Shown: one piece after another, positions 26,068 through 34,521 of the stretch
How positions within the stretch are numbered: position 1 is the first letter of the stretch
Layout: every line of letters begins with the position of its first letter
Assembly: GCF_014653115.1 (NCBI RefSeq)
Contig: NZ_BNAD01000004.1
Location: forward strand, 296,127-360,126
DNA length: 64,000 bases
Direction: 5' to 3'
DNA from: Nocardioides flavus (ex Wang et al. 2016)
GTDB lineage: Bacteria > Actinomycetota > Actinomycetes > Propionibacteriales > Nocardioidaceae
The notes under the pieces: model-generated
Database searches by the model: none
Told to the model about the DNA's origin: nothing
Seen by the model: only the letters and a program-made list of their open reading frames with translations
Made by a program: the position numbers and the translations under genes

Positions 26068-26843
26068 CGGTGGTGCTTCCTCTTCGTTCGGTGGGGCTCA
26101 TCGTGGGGGTTACCGATCTCGCGCACGCCGCTCGCGCGCGGGTCGTAGCGCTGCTCGGGAGCGGTCTCGTGGCGGATGTCGGCGACGAGCGCGGTGATCG
26201 CCGCCATGATCCGGTCGGTGGCGCGCGCGGTCGCGGCTGCCGACGTCGGCAGGGCGGCCAGGTCGTCGAGCGGCACCGGGTCACCTGCCTTCATCACGAT
26301 GTTCTTGCGGGGCACGAGGTGCGGCCGCTTGGTGTAGGGCGGCAGCACCTCGTGCGCGCCCCACTGGCCCACCGGGATGACGGGGCAGCCCGTCGCGAGC
26401 GCGATGCGTGCGGCGCCCGTCTTGCCCCGCATCGGCCACAGGTCGGGGTCGCGGGTCAGCGTGCCTTCGGGATAGATCACCAGGCACTCCCCCTCGCCGA
26501 TCGCGCGCACCGCCGCGTCGTAGGCGCCGATGGCGTTGCGGCTGAGTCGCTCGACGGGGATCTGGCCGGCAGAGGTGAGGAACCCGCCGAGGTACTTGTT
26601 GCTGAACAGGCTCGACTTCGCGAGGTAGCGCGGCAGCCGTCCGTGGTCGTAGACGAAGTGCGCCGAGAGCAGCGGGTCCACGTGGGAGATGTGGTTGATC
26701 GCCACGATGCAGCCGCCGGTCGCGGGGATCTTGTCCCCGTCGATCCAGGTGCGGGAGGTGGCGGAGAGCAGCGTCGGCTTGAGGATGCCAGCGGCCACGG
26801 TCATCGCCCAGCCACGCTTCTGCTGCAGCTTCCTGACGCGCAC
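26064..26843 (-). CDS. plsC: 1-acyl-sn-glycerol-3-phosphate acyltransferase (PlsC family)
   Basis: This 259-residue membrane-associated acyltransferase transfers an acyl chain to lysophosphatidic acid. Motif I is NHISHVD (His51, Asp56), motif [12 protein letters not shown] is near residue 123 and motif IV appears as [11 protein letters not shown]. Residues 10-30 are mildly hydrophobic. The C-terminal 30 residues are basic and disordered ([10 protein letters not shown]). It is followed by gpsA with a 4-bp overlap, forming a two-gene phospholipid unit. The precise acyl acceptor is inferred from the family. Confidence 0.9.
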   Translation of the reverse strand: MRVRKLQQKRGWAMTVAAGILKPTLLSATSRTWIDGDKIPATGGCIVAINHISHVDPLLSAHFVYDHGRLPRYLAKSSLFSNKYLGGFLTSAGQIPVERLSRNAIGAYDAAVRAIGEGECLVIYPEGTLTRDPDLWPMRGKTGAARIALATGCPVIPVGQWGAHEVLPPYTKRPHLVPRKNIVMKAGDPVPLDDLAALPTSAAATARATDRIMAAITALVADIRHETAPEQRYDPRASGVREIGNPHDEPHRTKRKHHR

Positions 26844-26960
26844 CGTCCCCCCTCTCGAACGCTCTCCCGTCGACGCTCCCTGCGTCGCGAGCAGGCTACT
26901 CGGTCACCCCGGTGCACGGACCCCAGCGGCACGCTGGTCCGGGATGGGAGAATCTGCGCG

Positions 26961-27635
26961 ATGCCTGCTCTCCCGCCGCTCCAGGCCGCACCGCTGCGGT
27001 GCGTGCTGCTCGTGCCCGTCAAGCCGCCCGCCCACGGCAAGTCCCGTCTGGTCGGTCTGGGCGAGGACGTCCGTCGTCGGGTGGCGGAAGCGATCGCCCT
27101 CGACACCGCACAGGCGGCCGCTGCGACACCGGGAGTGGAAGCGGTGCTGGTCGTCACCGACGACTTCCGGCTCGCCTCCTCGATGCGTGCGCTCGGGTGC
27201 GAGGTCGTGCCGGACGGCGCGAGCGAGGACCTCAACGCGACGCTCGTCCAGGCCGCCGTGGAGGCGGCGCGTCGCTGGCCCGGGACCGTGCCGGTCGCCC
27301 TCTGCGCCGACCTCCCCGGGCTCCGACCGGTCGAGCTCGCCCAGGTGCTCCGCGAGGTCGAGCAGCACGCGCGCGCCGGACGGTCCGCGTTCGTGCCCGA
27401 CCGGGCCGGCACGGGAACGACGCTGTACGCCGCACCGGCCGGGCACTTCGACCCGCAGTTCGGCGTGGGTTCGGCCGCACGCCACCGCGACGCGGGTGCG
27501 GTCGAGTCGGGCACCGCCGCCACCAGCGTGCGTACGGACGTCGACGACCTCGACGACCTCGACGCCGCGCTGGCCGCCGGGGTCGGACCGCACACCACAC
27601 GCGCATGCGCAGGGCGGGCCACCCGCTCGGGGTGA
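26961..27635 (+). CDS. cofC: Phosphoenolpyruvate/2-phospholactate guanylyltransferase (F420 synthesis)
   Basis: CofC (FbiD in actinobacteria) activates phosphoenolpyruvate or 2-phospholactate with GTP, the first committed step toward coenzyme F420. The 224-residue protein has [16 protein letters not shown] near 15-30, [12 protein letters not shown] near 113 and [14 protein letters not shown] near 145, the family signature. No fbiA or fbiB is in the window. It stands alone on the plus strand, divergent from plsC, and its last codons lie inside a terminator hairpin shared with the HU gene. Confidence 0.9.
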   Translation: MPALPPLQAAPLRCVLLVPVKPPAHGKSRLVGLGEDVRRRVAEAIALDTAQAAAATPGVEAVLVVTDDFRLASSMRALGCEVVPDGASEDLNATLVQAAVEAARRWPGTVPVALCADLPGLRPVELAQVLREVEQHARAGRSAFVPDRAGTGTTLYAAPAGHFDPQFGVGSAARHRDAGAVESGTAATSVRTDVDDLDDLDAALAAGVGPHTTRACAGRATRSG

Positions 27636-27645
27636 CCCGCCCTGC
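27609..27645. terminator. Convergent hairpin at the cofC/HU gene ends
   Basis: A 16-bp stem with one mismatch (27609-27624 with 27630-27645) encloses a five-base loop GCTCG. It covers the cofC stop (27633-27635) and lies 18 bases past the HU stop, so it may end both transcripts. No long U run is present on either strand. Confidence 0.55.
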
Positions 27646-27662
27646 GCTCGGAGCCGGTGGGC

Positions 27663-28370
27663 TCAGGACTTCTTGGCGGTCTTCTTGGCCGGCGCCTTCT
27701 TGGCGGGAGCCTTCTTGGCCGCGGCCTTCTTGGCCGGCGCTGACGTGCTGGCGCTCGTCTTCTTGGCGGTCGAGGAAGCCGTGGTCGTCTTCTTGGCCGT
27801 CGTCTTCTTGGCGGTGCTGGCCTTCTTGGCCGGCGCCGACTTCTTGGCGGCGGTCTTCGTGGCCGGTGTGGCCTTCTTGGCAGGAGCGGACTTCTTGGCC
27901 GTCGTCTTCGTGGCCGTGGTCTTCTTGGCCGCGGTCTTCGAGGCGGTGCTCTTCGCCGCCGGTGCGGACGACTTCGCCGCCGTCGACTTCGCCGGGGCCG
28001 CCTTCTTGCCCGTGGCGCTGGCGACGACAGCGGCCGCCACCCGTACGCCCGGCGGCTTCGGCATGGTGGCCGCGGTCAGCTTGGGCAGCTTCTTCGCACC
28101 CGAGATGACGTCCTTGAGCTCCTTGCCCGCGGAGAACTTCGGCACGGCCTTCTTCTTCGACTTCATCCGCTCCCCGGTCTGGGGGTTGCGCACCCAGCGC
28201 GCGTTGCGGACCGCCTTCTCGAAGGAGCCGAAGCCCGTGATCGCGACCTTCTCGCCCTTGGCGACCTCTCGGGTGATGGTGTCGAGCACCGACTCCAGTG
28301 CGTGGGCCGCCTGCTTGCGGTTCCCCTCGTAACGCGCGGCGAGCGCGTCGATGAGCTCTGACTTGTTCAC
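27663..28370 (-). CDS. hup: HU-family DNA-binding protein with long lysine/alanine tail
   Basis: Residues 1-91 are a complete HU domain: [40 protein letters not shown] and [26 protein letters not shown]. Residues 92-235 form a low-complexity tail of [15 protein letters not shown] and similar units, like the histone H1-type C-terminus of mycobacterial HupB. The protein bends and compacts DNA. The start is a GTG with GGGAAG just upstream. It has its own promoter (28426-28454) behind leuD. The tail is repetitive in DNA too and may vary in length between strains. Confidence 0.95.
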   Translation of the reverse strand: MNKSELIDALAARYEGNRKQAAHALESVLDTITREVAKGEKVAITGFGSFEKAVRNARWVRNPQTGERMKSKKKAVPKFSAGKELKDVISGAKKLPKLTAATMPKPPGVRVAAAVVASATGKKAAPAKSTAAKSSAPAAKSTASKTAAKKTTATKTTAKKSAPAKKATPATKTAAKKSAPAKKASTAKKTTAKKTTTASSTAKKTSASTSAPAKKAAAKKAPAKKAPAKKTAKKS

Positions 28371-28425
28371 TAGCTTCCCTTCCCAATGAACCCGGATGCC
28401 GAGCTCGTGCTCGACCCTGCAAGGC

Positions 28426-28454
28426 ACGCTAGGCACATGGAAGGGTGAGGACAA
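28426..28454 (-). promoter_or_regulatory. Probable sigma-70-type promoter of the HU gene
   Basis: On the minus strand TTGTCC (28454-28449) and TAGCGT (28431-28426) are 17 bases apart. This leaves a 5' untranslated region of about 50 bases before the GTG at 28370. Confidence 0.5.
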
Positions 28455-28462
28455 TCACCATC

Positions 28463-28484
28463 GCCCTTGTTTGTAGGGCTTTTT
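28463..28484 (+). terminator. Short hairpin with T5 tail, antisense to the leuD end
   Basis: GCCCT and AGGGC flank a seven-base loop and are followed by TTTTT on the plus strand. On the strand that carries leuD the hairpin has A5 before it and no U tail, so it would only stop transcripts running plus-ward into leuD. Confidence 0.35.
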
Positions 28485-29083
28485 CAGGCGGTGACGGGCT
28501 TCCAGTGCGGTCGCTCCGCCTCGAAGGAGGTGATCGCGTCGTCGTGGCCGAGGGTGATCCCGATGTCGTCGAGGCCCTCGAGGAGACGCCAGCGCGTGTA
28601 GTCGTCGATGTCGAAGGAGTCCTCGACTGCGCCCTCGCCGACGCCCGCGCGGACCGTACGGCTCTCCAGGTCGACGGTGATCTCGCCGCCCGGGTTGTCG
28701 TCGAGCCAGTCCCACAGTCGCTGGAGGACCTTCTCGTCGACCTGCGCGGCGAGCAGCCCCGCCTTGCCGGAGTTGCCGCGGAAGATGTCGGCGAAGCGCG
28801 AGGAGATGACGACCTTGAAGCCGTAGTTCTGCAGGGCCCACACGGCGTGCTCGCGCGAGCTGCCGGTGCCGAAGTCGGGACCGGCGACGAGCACCGAGCC
28901 ACCGGCGTACGTCGGGTCGTTGAGCACGAAGTCGGGGTCACTGCGCCAGGCCGCGAACAGCCCGTCCTCGAAGCCGGTGCGGGTCACGCGCTTGAGGTAG
29001 ACGGCCGGGATGATCTGGTCGGTGTCGACGTTGCTGCGCTTGAGCGGGACGCCGACGCCGGTGTGGGTGGTGAACTTGTCCAT
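28484..29083 (-). CDS. leuD: 3-isopropylmalate dehydratase, small subunit
   Basis: LeuD pairs with LeuC to isomerise 2-isopropylmalate to 3-isopropylmalate in leucine synthesis, and may also serve citramalate-to-methylmalate conversion in the isoleucine route. The 199-residue protein has [15 protein letters not shown] near 18, [21 protein letters not shown] near 63 and the C-terminal [19 protein letters not shown]. Length is normal. It starts three bases after the leuC stop. The possible second role matters because a citramalate synthase gene (cimA) is in the same window. Confidence 0.97.
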   Translation of the reverse strand: MDKFTTHTGVGVPLKRSNVDTDQIIPAVYLKRVTRTGFEDGLFAAWRSDPDFVLNDPTYAGGSVLVAGPDFGTGSSREHAVWALQNYGFKVVISSRFADIFRGNSGKAGLLAAQVDEKVLQRLWDWLDDNPGGEITVDLESRTVRAGVGEGAVEDSFDIDDYTRWRLLEGLDDIGITLGHDDAITSFEAERPHWKPVTA

Positions 29084-29086
29084 GGG

Positions 29087-30493
29087 TCAGGCCTCCTGGA
29101 GATCTGCAGGGCTGGAGAGGGTGCCTCGCACTGCGGTGGCCGCGGCGACGGGGACGGACACCAGGTGCGTACGTCCGCCCTTGCCCTGCCGGCCCTCGAA
29201 GTTGCGGTTGGACGTCGAGGCGCTCCGCTCGCCGGGAGCGAGCTGGTCGGGGTTCATGCCCAGGCACATCGAGCACCCCGCACCGCGCCACTCGGCGCCG
29301 GCGGCGACGAAGACCTTGTCGAGCCCCTCGGCCTCGGCCTGGAGGCGCACGCGCACCGAGCCGGGCACCACGAGCAGGCGGGTGTCGGGGGCGACCGTAC
29401 GACCCTCGAGGATCGAGGCGGCCAGGCGGAGGTCCTCGATGCGGCCGTTGGTGCAGGAGCCGACGAAGACGGTGTCGACCTTGACGTCACGCAGCGGCGT
29501 GCCGGCCTCCAGGCCCATGTACTGGAGGGCCTTCTCGGTCGCGGTCCGGTCGACGGGGTCCTCGAAGTCGTCGGGGCTCGGCACGTTCGCGCCGAGCGGC
29601 GCGCCCTGGCCGGGGTTGGTGCCCCACGTGACGAAGGGCGTCATGGTCGAGGCGTCGAGCACGATCTCCTTGTCGAAGACCGCGTCGTCGTCGGTGCGCA
29701 GCGTCTTCCAGTGGGCGAGGGCCGCGTCCCAGTCGGCGCCCTTGGGCGCCTCCGGCTTGCCCTCGATGTAGTCGAAGGTCGTCTGGTCGGGCGCGATCAG
29801 GCCTGCCTTGGCGCCCCACTCGATCGACATGTTGCACACGGTCATCCGGCCCTCCATCGAGAGCTCCTCGATGGCCTGGCCGCGGTACTCGACGATGTAG
29901 CCCTGCCCGCCGCCGGTGCCGGTGTGGGCGATGAGGGTGAGCACCAGGTCCTTGGCGGTGACGCCCTCGGGGAGGCTGCCGTTGACGGTGACGGCCATCG
30001 TCTTCGGCCTGGCCTGGGTCAGGGTCTGCGTGGCGAGGACGTGCTCGACCTCGGAGGTGCCGATGCCGAAGGCGATCGCGCCGAAGGCGCCGTGGGTCGA
30101 GGTGTGGGAGTCGCCGCACACGATCGTCATGCCCGGCTGGGTGAGGCCGAGCTGCGGGCCGACGACGTGGACGATGCCCTGCTCGACGTCGCCGAGCGGG
30201 TGCAGGCGGACGCCGAAGTCGGCGCAGTTCTTGCGCAGCGTCTCGACCTGCGTGCGGCTCACCGGGTCGGCGATCGGCTTGTCCCAGTCGACGGTCGGGA
30301 CGTTGTGGTCCTCGGTCGCCAGCGTGAGGTCGGGGCGGCGCACCGTACGGTTGGCGAGGCGCAGGCCGTCGAAGGCCTGCGGCGAGGTCACCTCGTGGAG
30401 GAGGTGGAGGTCGATGTAGAGCAGGTCGGGCTCTCCGGGGGCGCTCCGGACGACGTGCTCGTCCCAGACCTTCTCGGACAGGGTCTTGCCCAT
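29087..30493 (-). CDS. leuC: 3-isopropylmalate dehydratase, large subunit
   Basis: The 468-residue subunit carries the 4Fe-4S cluster of isopropylmalate isomerase. Its cluster cysteines are in [14 protein letters not shown] and [13 protein letters not shown], and [22 protein letters not shown] is the aconitase-type substrate region. Length is normal. AAGGAG stands eight bases before the ATG. It is divergent from an IclR regulator across 79 bases, the arrangement of leuCD with LtbR in Corynebacterium and NdgR in Streptomyces. Confidence 0.97.
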   Translation of the reverse strand: MGKTLSEKVWDEHVVRSAPGEPDLLYIDLHLLHEVTSPQAFDGLRLANRTVRRPDLTLATEDHNVPTVDWDKPIADPVSRTQVETLRKNCADFGVRLHPLGDVEQGIVHVVGPQLGLTQPGMTIVCGDSHTSTHGAFGAIAFGIGTSEVEHVLATQTLTQARPKTMAVTVNGSLPEGVTAKDLVLTLIAHTGTGGGQGYIVEYRGQAIEELSMEGRMTVCNMSIEWGAKAGLIAPDQTTFDYIEGKPEAPKGADWDAALAHWKTLRTDDDAVFDKEIVLDASTMTPFVTWGTNPGQGAPLGANVPSPDDFEDPVDRTATEKALQYMGLEAGTPLRDVKVDTVFVGSCTNGRIEDLRLAASILEGRTVAPDTRLLVVPGSVRVRLQAEAEGLDKVFVAAGAEWRGAGCSMCLGMNPDQLAPGERSASTSNRNFEGRQGKGGRTHLVSVPVAAATAVRGTLSSPADLQEA

Positions 30494-30537
30494 GACTCCA
30501 ACTCCTTCTGCTTCGTGCGGTAGGGCGACGCTACATC

Positions 30538-30572
30538 TTGCATCCCACTCCCTGAGATGACAATATCGGCAT
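30538..30572 (+). promoter_or_regulatory. Promoter of the IclR gene, probably leaderless
   Basis: TTGCAT (30538-30543) and CAATAT (30561-30566) are 17 bases apart. Counting seven bases past the -10 puts the transcript start on the A of the ATG at 30573, and no ribosome site is present. Confidence 0.55.
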
Positions 30573-31295
30573 ATGGACAACGGATCTGGCGTCGGAGTGC
30601 TGGACAAGGCCGCTCTCGTGCTCGCGGCCCTCGAGGCCGGACCGGCCACGCTGGCCGGGCTGGTGGCCGGCACCGGGCTGGCCCGACCGACCGCGCACCG
30701 CCTCGCGGTCGCGCTCGAGCACCACCGTCTCGTGGCCCGCGACATGCAGGGTCGCTTCGTGCTGGGCCCGCGCCTCGCGGAGCTCTCCGCTGCGGCCGGC
30801 GAGGACCGCCTGCTGGCGGCTGCCGGCCCGGTCCTGGCCCGATTGCGCGACATCACCGGCGAGTCGGCTCAGCTCTGGCGCCGGCAGGGCGAGCACCGCG
30901 TGTGCGTCGCCGCCGCCGAGCGCCCGTCGGGCCTGCGCGACACGATCCCGGTCGGCTCGCAGCTCACCATGAACGCCGGCTCGGCCGCCCAGATCCTGCT
31001 CGCCTGGGAGGACCCGGAGCGGATGCACCGCGGCCTCCAGAACGCCGCGTTCTCCGCGACGGCGCTCTCGGGCATCCGCCGCCGCGGCTGGTCCCAGTCG
31101 GTCGGCGAGCGCGAGCAGGGCGTCGCCTCGGTCTCGGCCCCGGTCCGCTCCCCCGGCGGCAAGGTCATCGCCGCGGTGTCGGTCTCCGGCCCCCTCGAGC
31201 GGCTCTCGCGCCAGCCCGGCCGGATGCACGCGCCCGCGGTCCTCGCCGCGGCCGACCGGCTCTCGGAGTCGCTGCGGCGGGCCGCCTCGGAGTAA
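30573..31295 (+). CDS. IclR-family regulator of leuCD (NdgR/LtbR-like)
   Basis: The 240-residue protein has an N-terminal winged helix ([39 protein letters not shown]) and a C-terminal IclR effector domain ([41 protein letters not shown]). Relatives NdgR (Streptomyces) and LtbR (Corynebacterium) are encoded divergently from leuCD and control leucine genes in response to amino acids. The same gene order here supports that role. It appears to be transcribed without a 5' leader. The operator should lie in 30494-30572; I do not see a clean palindrome there. Confidence 0.9.
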   Translation: MDNGSGVGVLDKAALVLAALEAGPATLAGLVAGTGLARPTAHRLAVALEHHRLVARDMQGRFVLGPRLAELSAAAGEDRLLAAAGPVLARLRDITGESAQLWRRQGEHRVCVAAAERPSGLRDTIPVGSQLTMNAGSAAQILLAWEDPERMHRGLQNAAFSATALSGIRRRGWSQSVGEREQGVASVSAPVRSPGGKVIAAVSVSGPLERLSRQPGRMHAPAVLAAADRLSESLRRAASE

Positions 31296-31363
31296 TCCGC
31301 GCTGATCGCGGCCTGAGTACGCCTGCGGTGTCGTCTCGCAGCAACGAGGGGCAGGCTGGCGAC

Positions 31364-31807
31364 ATGGGACATCCCGCCGTCGTCATCGCCGTCCGAGTCG
31401 TTGTCCGCCTGGTCGTGATGGGTGCCGCCCTGACCGGCTACTACGCTGCCAACCCCATCCTCTTCCCGGACGACGGCGGTGGGGCGAACATCGGCGCGGG
31501 CCTGATCGGCTTCGGCCTCGTCGTGCTCGTCAGCTTCGCATGGGCGAACGTCGACGGCAGGCGTCGGGGCGCGGGGCCGACTGCGGCGACTTGGGCGATC
31601 GTGGCCATGGCGTTCGGGCTGCTCTGGCTGCTCGGTCTTGCGACGATCGAGGCCGACGACAGCATGAGCCTGGCCGAGCGCGTGCGGTTCGATGCCTTCC
31701 TTGCCGTCTGGACCGCCGGCCTGGTCTTCCTGCCTGCCGGGGTGGGGGCGGCAGTCGGCGGCACGGCTCACCGTCCGGACGGCCGGCGCGGGCCCGACGA
31801 GACCTAG
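31364..31807 (+). CDS. Membrane protein with four hydrophobic segments, unknown
   Basis: The 147-residue protein has hydrophobic stretches near residues 5-25, 38-58, 72-90 and 110-133, with short charged loops (VDGRRRGAG, EADDSMSLAERVRFD) between them. It looks like a small integral membrane protein with both ends in the cytoplasm. No family is recognised. It follows the IclR gene by 68 bases but has no obvious ribosome site beyond AGGCTGGCGAC. Its stop overlaps the ogt stop in a convergent arrangement by four bases. Confidence 0.65.
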   Translation: MGHPAVVIAVRVVVRLVVMGAALTGYYAANPILFPDDGGGANIGAGLIGFGLVVLVSFAWANVDGRRRGAGPTAATWAIVAMAFGLLWLLGLATIEADDSMSLAERVRFDAFLAVWTAGLVFLPAGVGAAVGGTAHRPDGRRGPDET

Positions 31808-32286
31808 AACAGCGCGTCCTGCTCCAGCTCGAGGAGCTGCTGCTTGCGCTCGAGCCCACCGGCGTACCCGGTGAGCGTGCCGTTGGCGCCGATGACACGG
31901 TGGCACGGCACGACGATCGGGATCGGGTTGCGGCCGTTGGCCAGGCCGACCGCGCGTGAGGCCGCGTTGGTCATCCCCAGCCGGCCGGCGATCTCGCCGT
32001 AGGACGCGGTCTCCCCGTAGCCGATCTGCTCCAGCTGGCTCCACACGCGGCGCTGGAAGTCGGTGCCGACGGGCGCCAGGGGCAGGTAGAAGACGGTGAG
32101 CTCGCCGGCGAAGTAGGCCGTGAGCTGCCGCACGGCCTCGGCGAGCACGGGTGCAGCATCGGAGCGCGCGCCGAGCGGGCGACCGTCGGCGGGCGGCACG
32201 AACGGTGAGAACTCGATCGCCACGATCGAGCCGTCGCGCTCGACGATGCGCAGGTCGCCGATCGGCGAGGGCATCACGGTCCACAT
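31804..32286 (-). CDS. ogt: Methylated-DNA--protein-cysteine methyltransferase
   Basis: The 160-residue suicide enzyme takes the alkyl group from O6-alkylguanine onto its own cysteine. The active site IVVPCHRVIGANGTLTGYAGG is intact, with the helix-turn-helix SYGEIAGRLGMTNAASRAVG before it. Length is standard for Ogt. It starts one base after the stop of the Ada-AlkA gene, so the two alkylation-repair enzymes are made from one message. Confidence 0.96.
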   Translation of the reverse strand: MWTVMPSPIGDLRIVERDGSIVAIEFSPFVPPADGRPLGARSDAAPVLAEAVRQLTAYFAGELTVFYLPLAPVGTDFQRRVWSQLEQIGYGETASYGEIAGRLGMTNAASRAVGLANGRNPIPIVVPCHRVIGANGTLTGYAGGLERKQQLLELEQDALF

Positions 32287-32287
32287 G

Positions 32288-33766
32288 TCAGGTCTCCTCG
32301 GTCGGGCCGGTCGGGAGGGACGGCATCAGGGTGTTCCACAGGTGCATCAGCGCGTAGGAGCGCCACGGTCGCCAGGTCGCGGGATCCGGGTCCCCTCCGA
32401 GGTCGGCCAGGACCCGACGCACCGCGAGGTCGGTGGGCAGGAAGACGTCGGGGTGCCCGAGGGCGCGCATCGCGACGTAGTCGGCGGTCCACGGCCCGAT
32501 GCCCGGGAGCGCCAGCAGCGCGCGGCGTACGTCGTCGCGGTCGGGACCGCGATCGAGCAGGACGCGTCCGTCGGCGAGCGCCGAGGCGAGCCCGACCAGC
32601 GCCTGGCCCCGCGCGCGCGGCATCGGCAACGTGGCCGGGTCGAGCGCCGCGAGCCGCGCGGCGTCAGGGAACAAGTGGGTCAGGCCCGGCACCGTCGTCG
32701 CGACCGCCCTGCCGTGCTCCGCCACGATGCGACCGGCGACGGTGCGGGCACCGGTGACGCTGACCTGCTGGCCGATCACCGTACGCACCCCTGTCTCGTC
32801 GCCGTCGACCTGGCCGGGCACGCGCAGCCCGGGCGTGGCGCGGACCAGCGGTCCCAGCACCGGGTCGGCGCTGAGGTGCTCGTCGACCGCGCGCGGGTCG
32901 CAGTCGGCGTCGAGCAGCCGGCGTACGCGCTCGCTCGCCGCGGCGGTGTCGCGCAGGTCGTCGAGGTGGAACCGGGCGGTGACGAAGCCGGTGCCGCCCT
33001 CGGGGAGGTCGGCGAGCTCGACGCGCACGGTGCCGGCCCCGTGCGGCAGGTCGAGTGTGCGGGCGTACCACCCCGGTCCGGCGACCTCGACGCCCGGCAC
33101 GAGGTGGTAGGCGAGGAAGTCGAGCAGACGGCCGCCGGCGAAGGGGGTGCGGACCGGCAGCCGCATCGCGACGGCGCCGGCGCTGGGTGAGCCCGTACGC
33201 CGCCCGCGCAGCTCACTCGGCGAGGCGGCGTAGACCTCGCGCAGGGTCTGGTTGAACTGGCGGACGCTGGCGAAACCCGCCGCGAAGGCGACGTCGGTGA
33301 GCGGCAGGTCGGTGGTCTCGATGAGTGCCCGCGCGCTCTGGGCGCGTCGGGCCCGTGCCAGGGCGAGCGGTGCGGCACCGAGCTCCTGGGTGAGCAGCCG
33401 GCCGAGGTGGCGCGGGGTGTAGCCGACGCGACGCGCCAGCCCCTCGACTCCTTCCCGGTCCACGAGCCCGTCGGCGATCAGGCGCATCGCCCGACCGGCG
33501 ACGTCGGCGGCGACGTCCCATTCCGGGCTGCCGGGGGTGGCGTCCGGCAGGCAGCGCTTGCACGCGCGGTAGCCGGCGGCGTGCGCGCTGGCCGCGGTCG
33601 GGTGGAAGGTCACGTTGCCGACGGCAGGCGTGCGCGCGGGGCACGACGGCCGGCAGTAGATCCCGGTGGTGCGCACCGCGGTGTAGAACACCCCGTCGAA
33701 GCGACGATCCCGGCTCTGGACCGCGCGGTAGCACGCGTCGGTGTCGAGGTGTCCGGTCGGCGTCAT
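32288..33766 (-). CDS. alkA: Ada (zinc + AraC) fused to AlkA DNA glycosylase
   Basis: The 492-residue protein is a three-part fusion. Residues 10-75 are the Ada N-terminal zinc domain (Cys38, 42, 69, 72) that senses methylphosphotriesters; residues 85-190 are an AraC-type double HTH; residues 200-490 are AlkA, with the HhH motif LLALPGIGPWTADY and the catalytic Asp446 in DVFLPTDLAV. It can therefore sense methyl damage, activate genes and excise 3-methyladenine. It probably regulates itself and ogt. It sits 29 bases after the response regulator gene on the same strand. Confidence 0.95.
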   Translation of the reverse strand: MTPTGHLDTDACYRAVQSRDRRFDGVFYTAVRTTGIYCRPSCPARTPAVGNVTFHPTAASAHAAGYRACKRCLPDATPGSPEWDVAADVAGRAMRLIADGLVDREGVEGLARRVGYTPRHLGRLLTQELGAAPLALARARRAQSARALIETTDLPLTDVAFAAGFASVRQFNQTLREVYAASPSELRGRRTGSPSAGAVAMRLPVRTPFAGGRLLDFLAYHLVPGVEVAGPGWYARTLDLPHGAGTVRVELADLPEGGTGFVTARFHLDDLRDTAAASERVRRLLDADCDPRAVDEHLSADPVLGPLVRATPGLRVPGQVDGDETGVRTVIGQQVSVTGARTVAGRIVAEHGRAVATTVPGLTHLFPDAARLAALDPATLPMPRARGQALVGLASALADGRVLLDRGPDRDDVRRALLALPGIGPWTADYVAMRALGHPDVFLPTDLAVRRVLADLGGDPDPATWRPWRSYALMHLWNTLMPSLPTGPTEET

Positions 33767-33795
33767 GCCTCGAGCCTGTCAGGCCGGACCACGCT

Positions 33796-34521
33796 TCACC
33801 AGCGGGAATCGGACACGGGCGTGTGCCGATCAGGGAGAGCGCGGCGGTAGCGACGCTCGGGACGCCCCGCCCCGCCGTACTGCAGCCGTACGCTCGCCGC
33901 ACCGCGAGTGACGAAGTGCTCGAGGTAGCGACGTGCGGACACGCGCGAGATACCGACGCGGTCCGCGCACTCGGCGGCGGAGAGCTCCGCGGCGTCACCC
34001 AGCGACGCCAGCACCGCGTCGGCCGTCTCCGGGCTGAGCCCCTTGGGCAGGCTCGTGGTGGCGGGCGGCACGACCGCCGCACCGAAGACCGCGTCGATGT
34101 CCTGCTGACCGGGTGCGGCGCCACCGGAGAGCGCCTTCCGCGCGGCTCGGAAGGACTCGAGGCGCACGCGGAGGTCCTCGTAGTCGAACGGCTTCACGAG
34201 GTAGTGGACCGCGCCTCCGGACGCCGCGGCCCGCACCGTGTCGGCCTCCCGGGCAGCGGTGACGACGAGCACGCCCACGTCATCGCCGGCCGCGCGCAGC
34301 CGACGCAGCACGTCGATCCCGGTCATGTCGGGCAGGTGAACGTCGAGCAGGACCAGGTCGGGTCGCAGCCGCACCACGTCGTCGAGGGCGGCCTGGCCGC
34401 TGCTGGCGACCCCGACCACGACGAAGCCGTCGGTCCGCTCGACGAACTGCGTGTGGATGCGCGCCACCATGAAGTCGTCGTCGACGACGAGCACCGTGAT
34501 CGCGTCTGCTGGTCCGGTCAT
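33796..34521 (-). CDS. Response regulator, CitB/DctR family
   Basis: The 241-residue protein has a receiver domain with the acidic pocket Asp14-16, phospho-acceptor Asp60 in LVLLDVHLPDMTG and Lys110 in YLVKPF. A linker leads to a C-terminal winged-helix region (PETADAVLASLGDAAELSAAECADRVGISRVSARRYLEHFV). This is the layout of CitB/DcuR regulators that control di- and tricarboxylate uptake. The gene overlaps the kinase stop by four bases. The divergent tctCBA operon is the likely target. Confidence 0.92.
   Translation of the reverse strand: MTGPADAITVLVVDDDFMVARIHTQFVERTDGFVVVGVASSGQAALDDVVRLRPDLVLLDVHLPDMTGIDVLRRLRAAGDDVGVLVVTAAREADTVRAAASGGAVHYLVKPFDYEDLRVRLESFRAARKALSGGAAPGQQDIDAVFGAAVVPPATTSLPKGLSPETADAVLASLGDAAELSAAECADRVGISRVSARRYLEHFVTRGAASVRLQYGGAGRPERRYRRALPDRHTPVSDSRW

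Noticed and set aside
27663..28370. Short repeats in the HU gene as a possible CRISPR
   Set aside because: The units are coding (AKK repeats), irregular in spacing and have no unique spacers.
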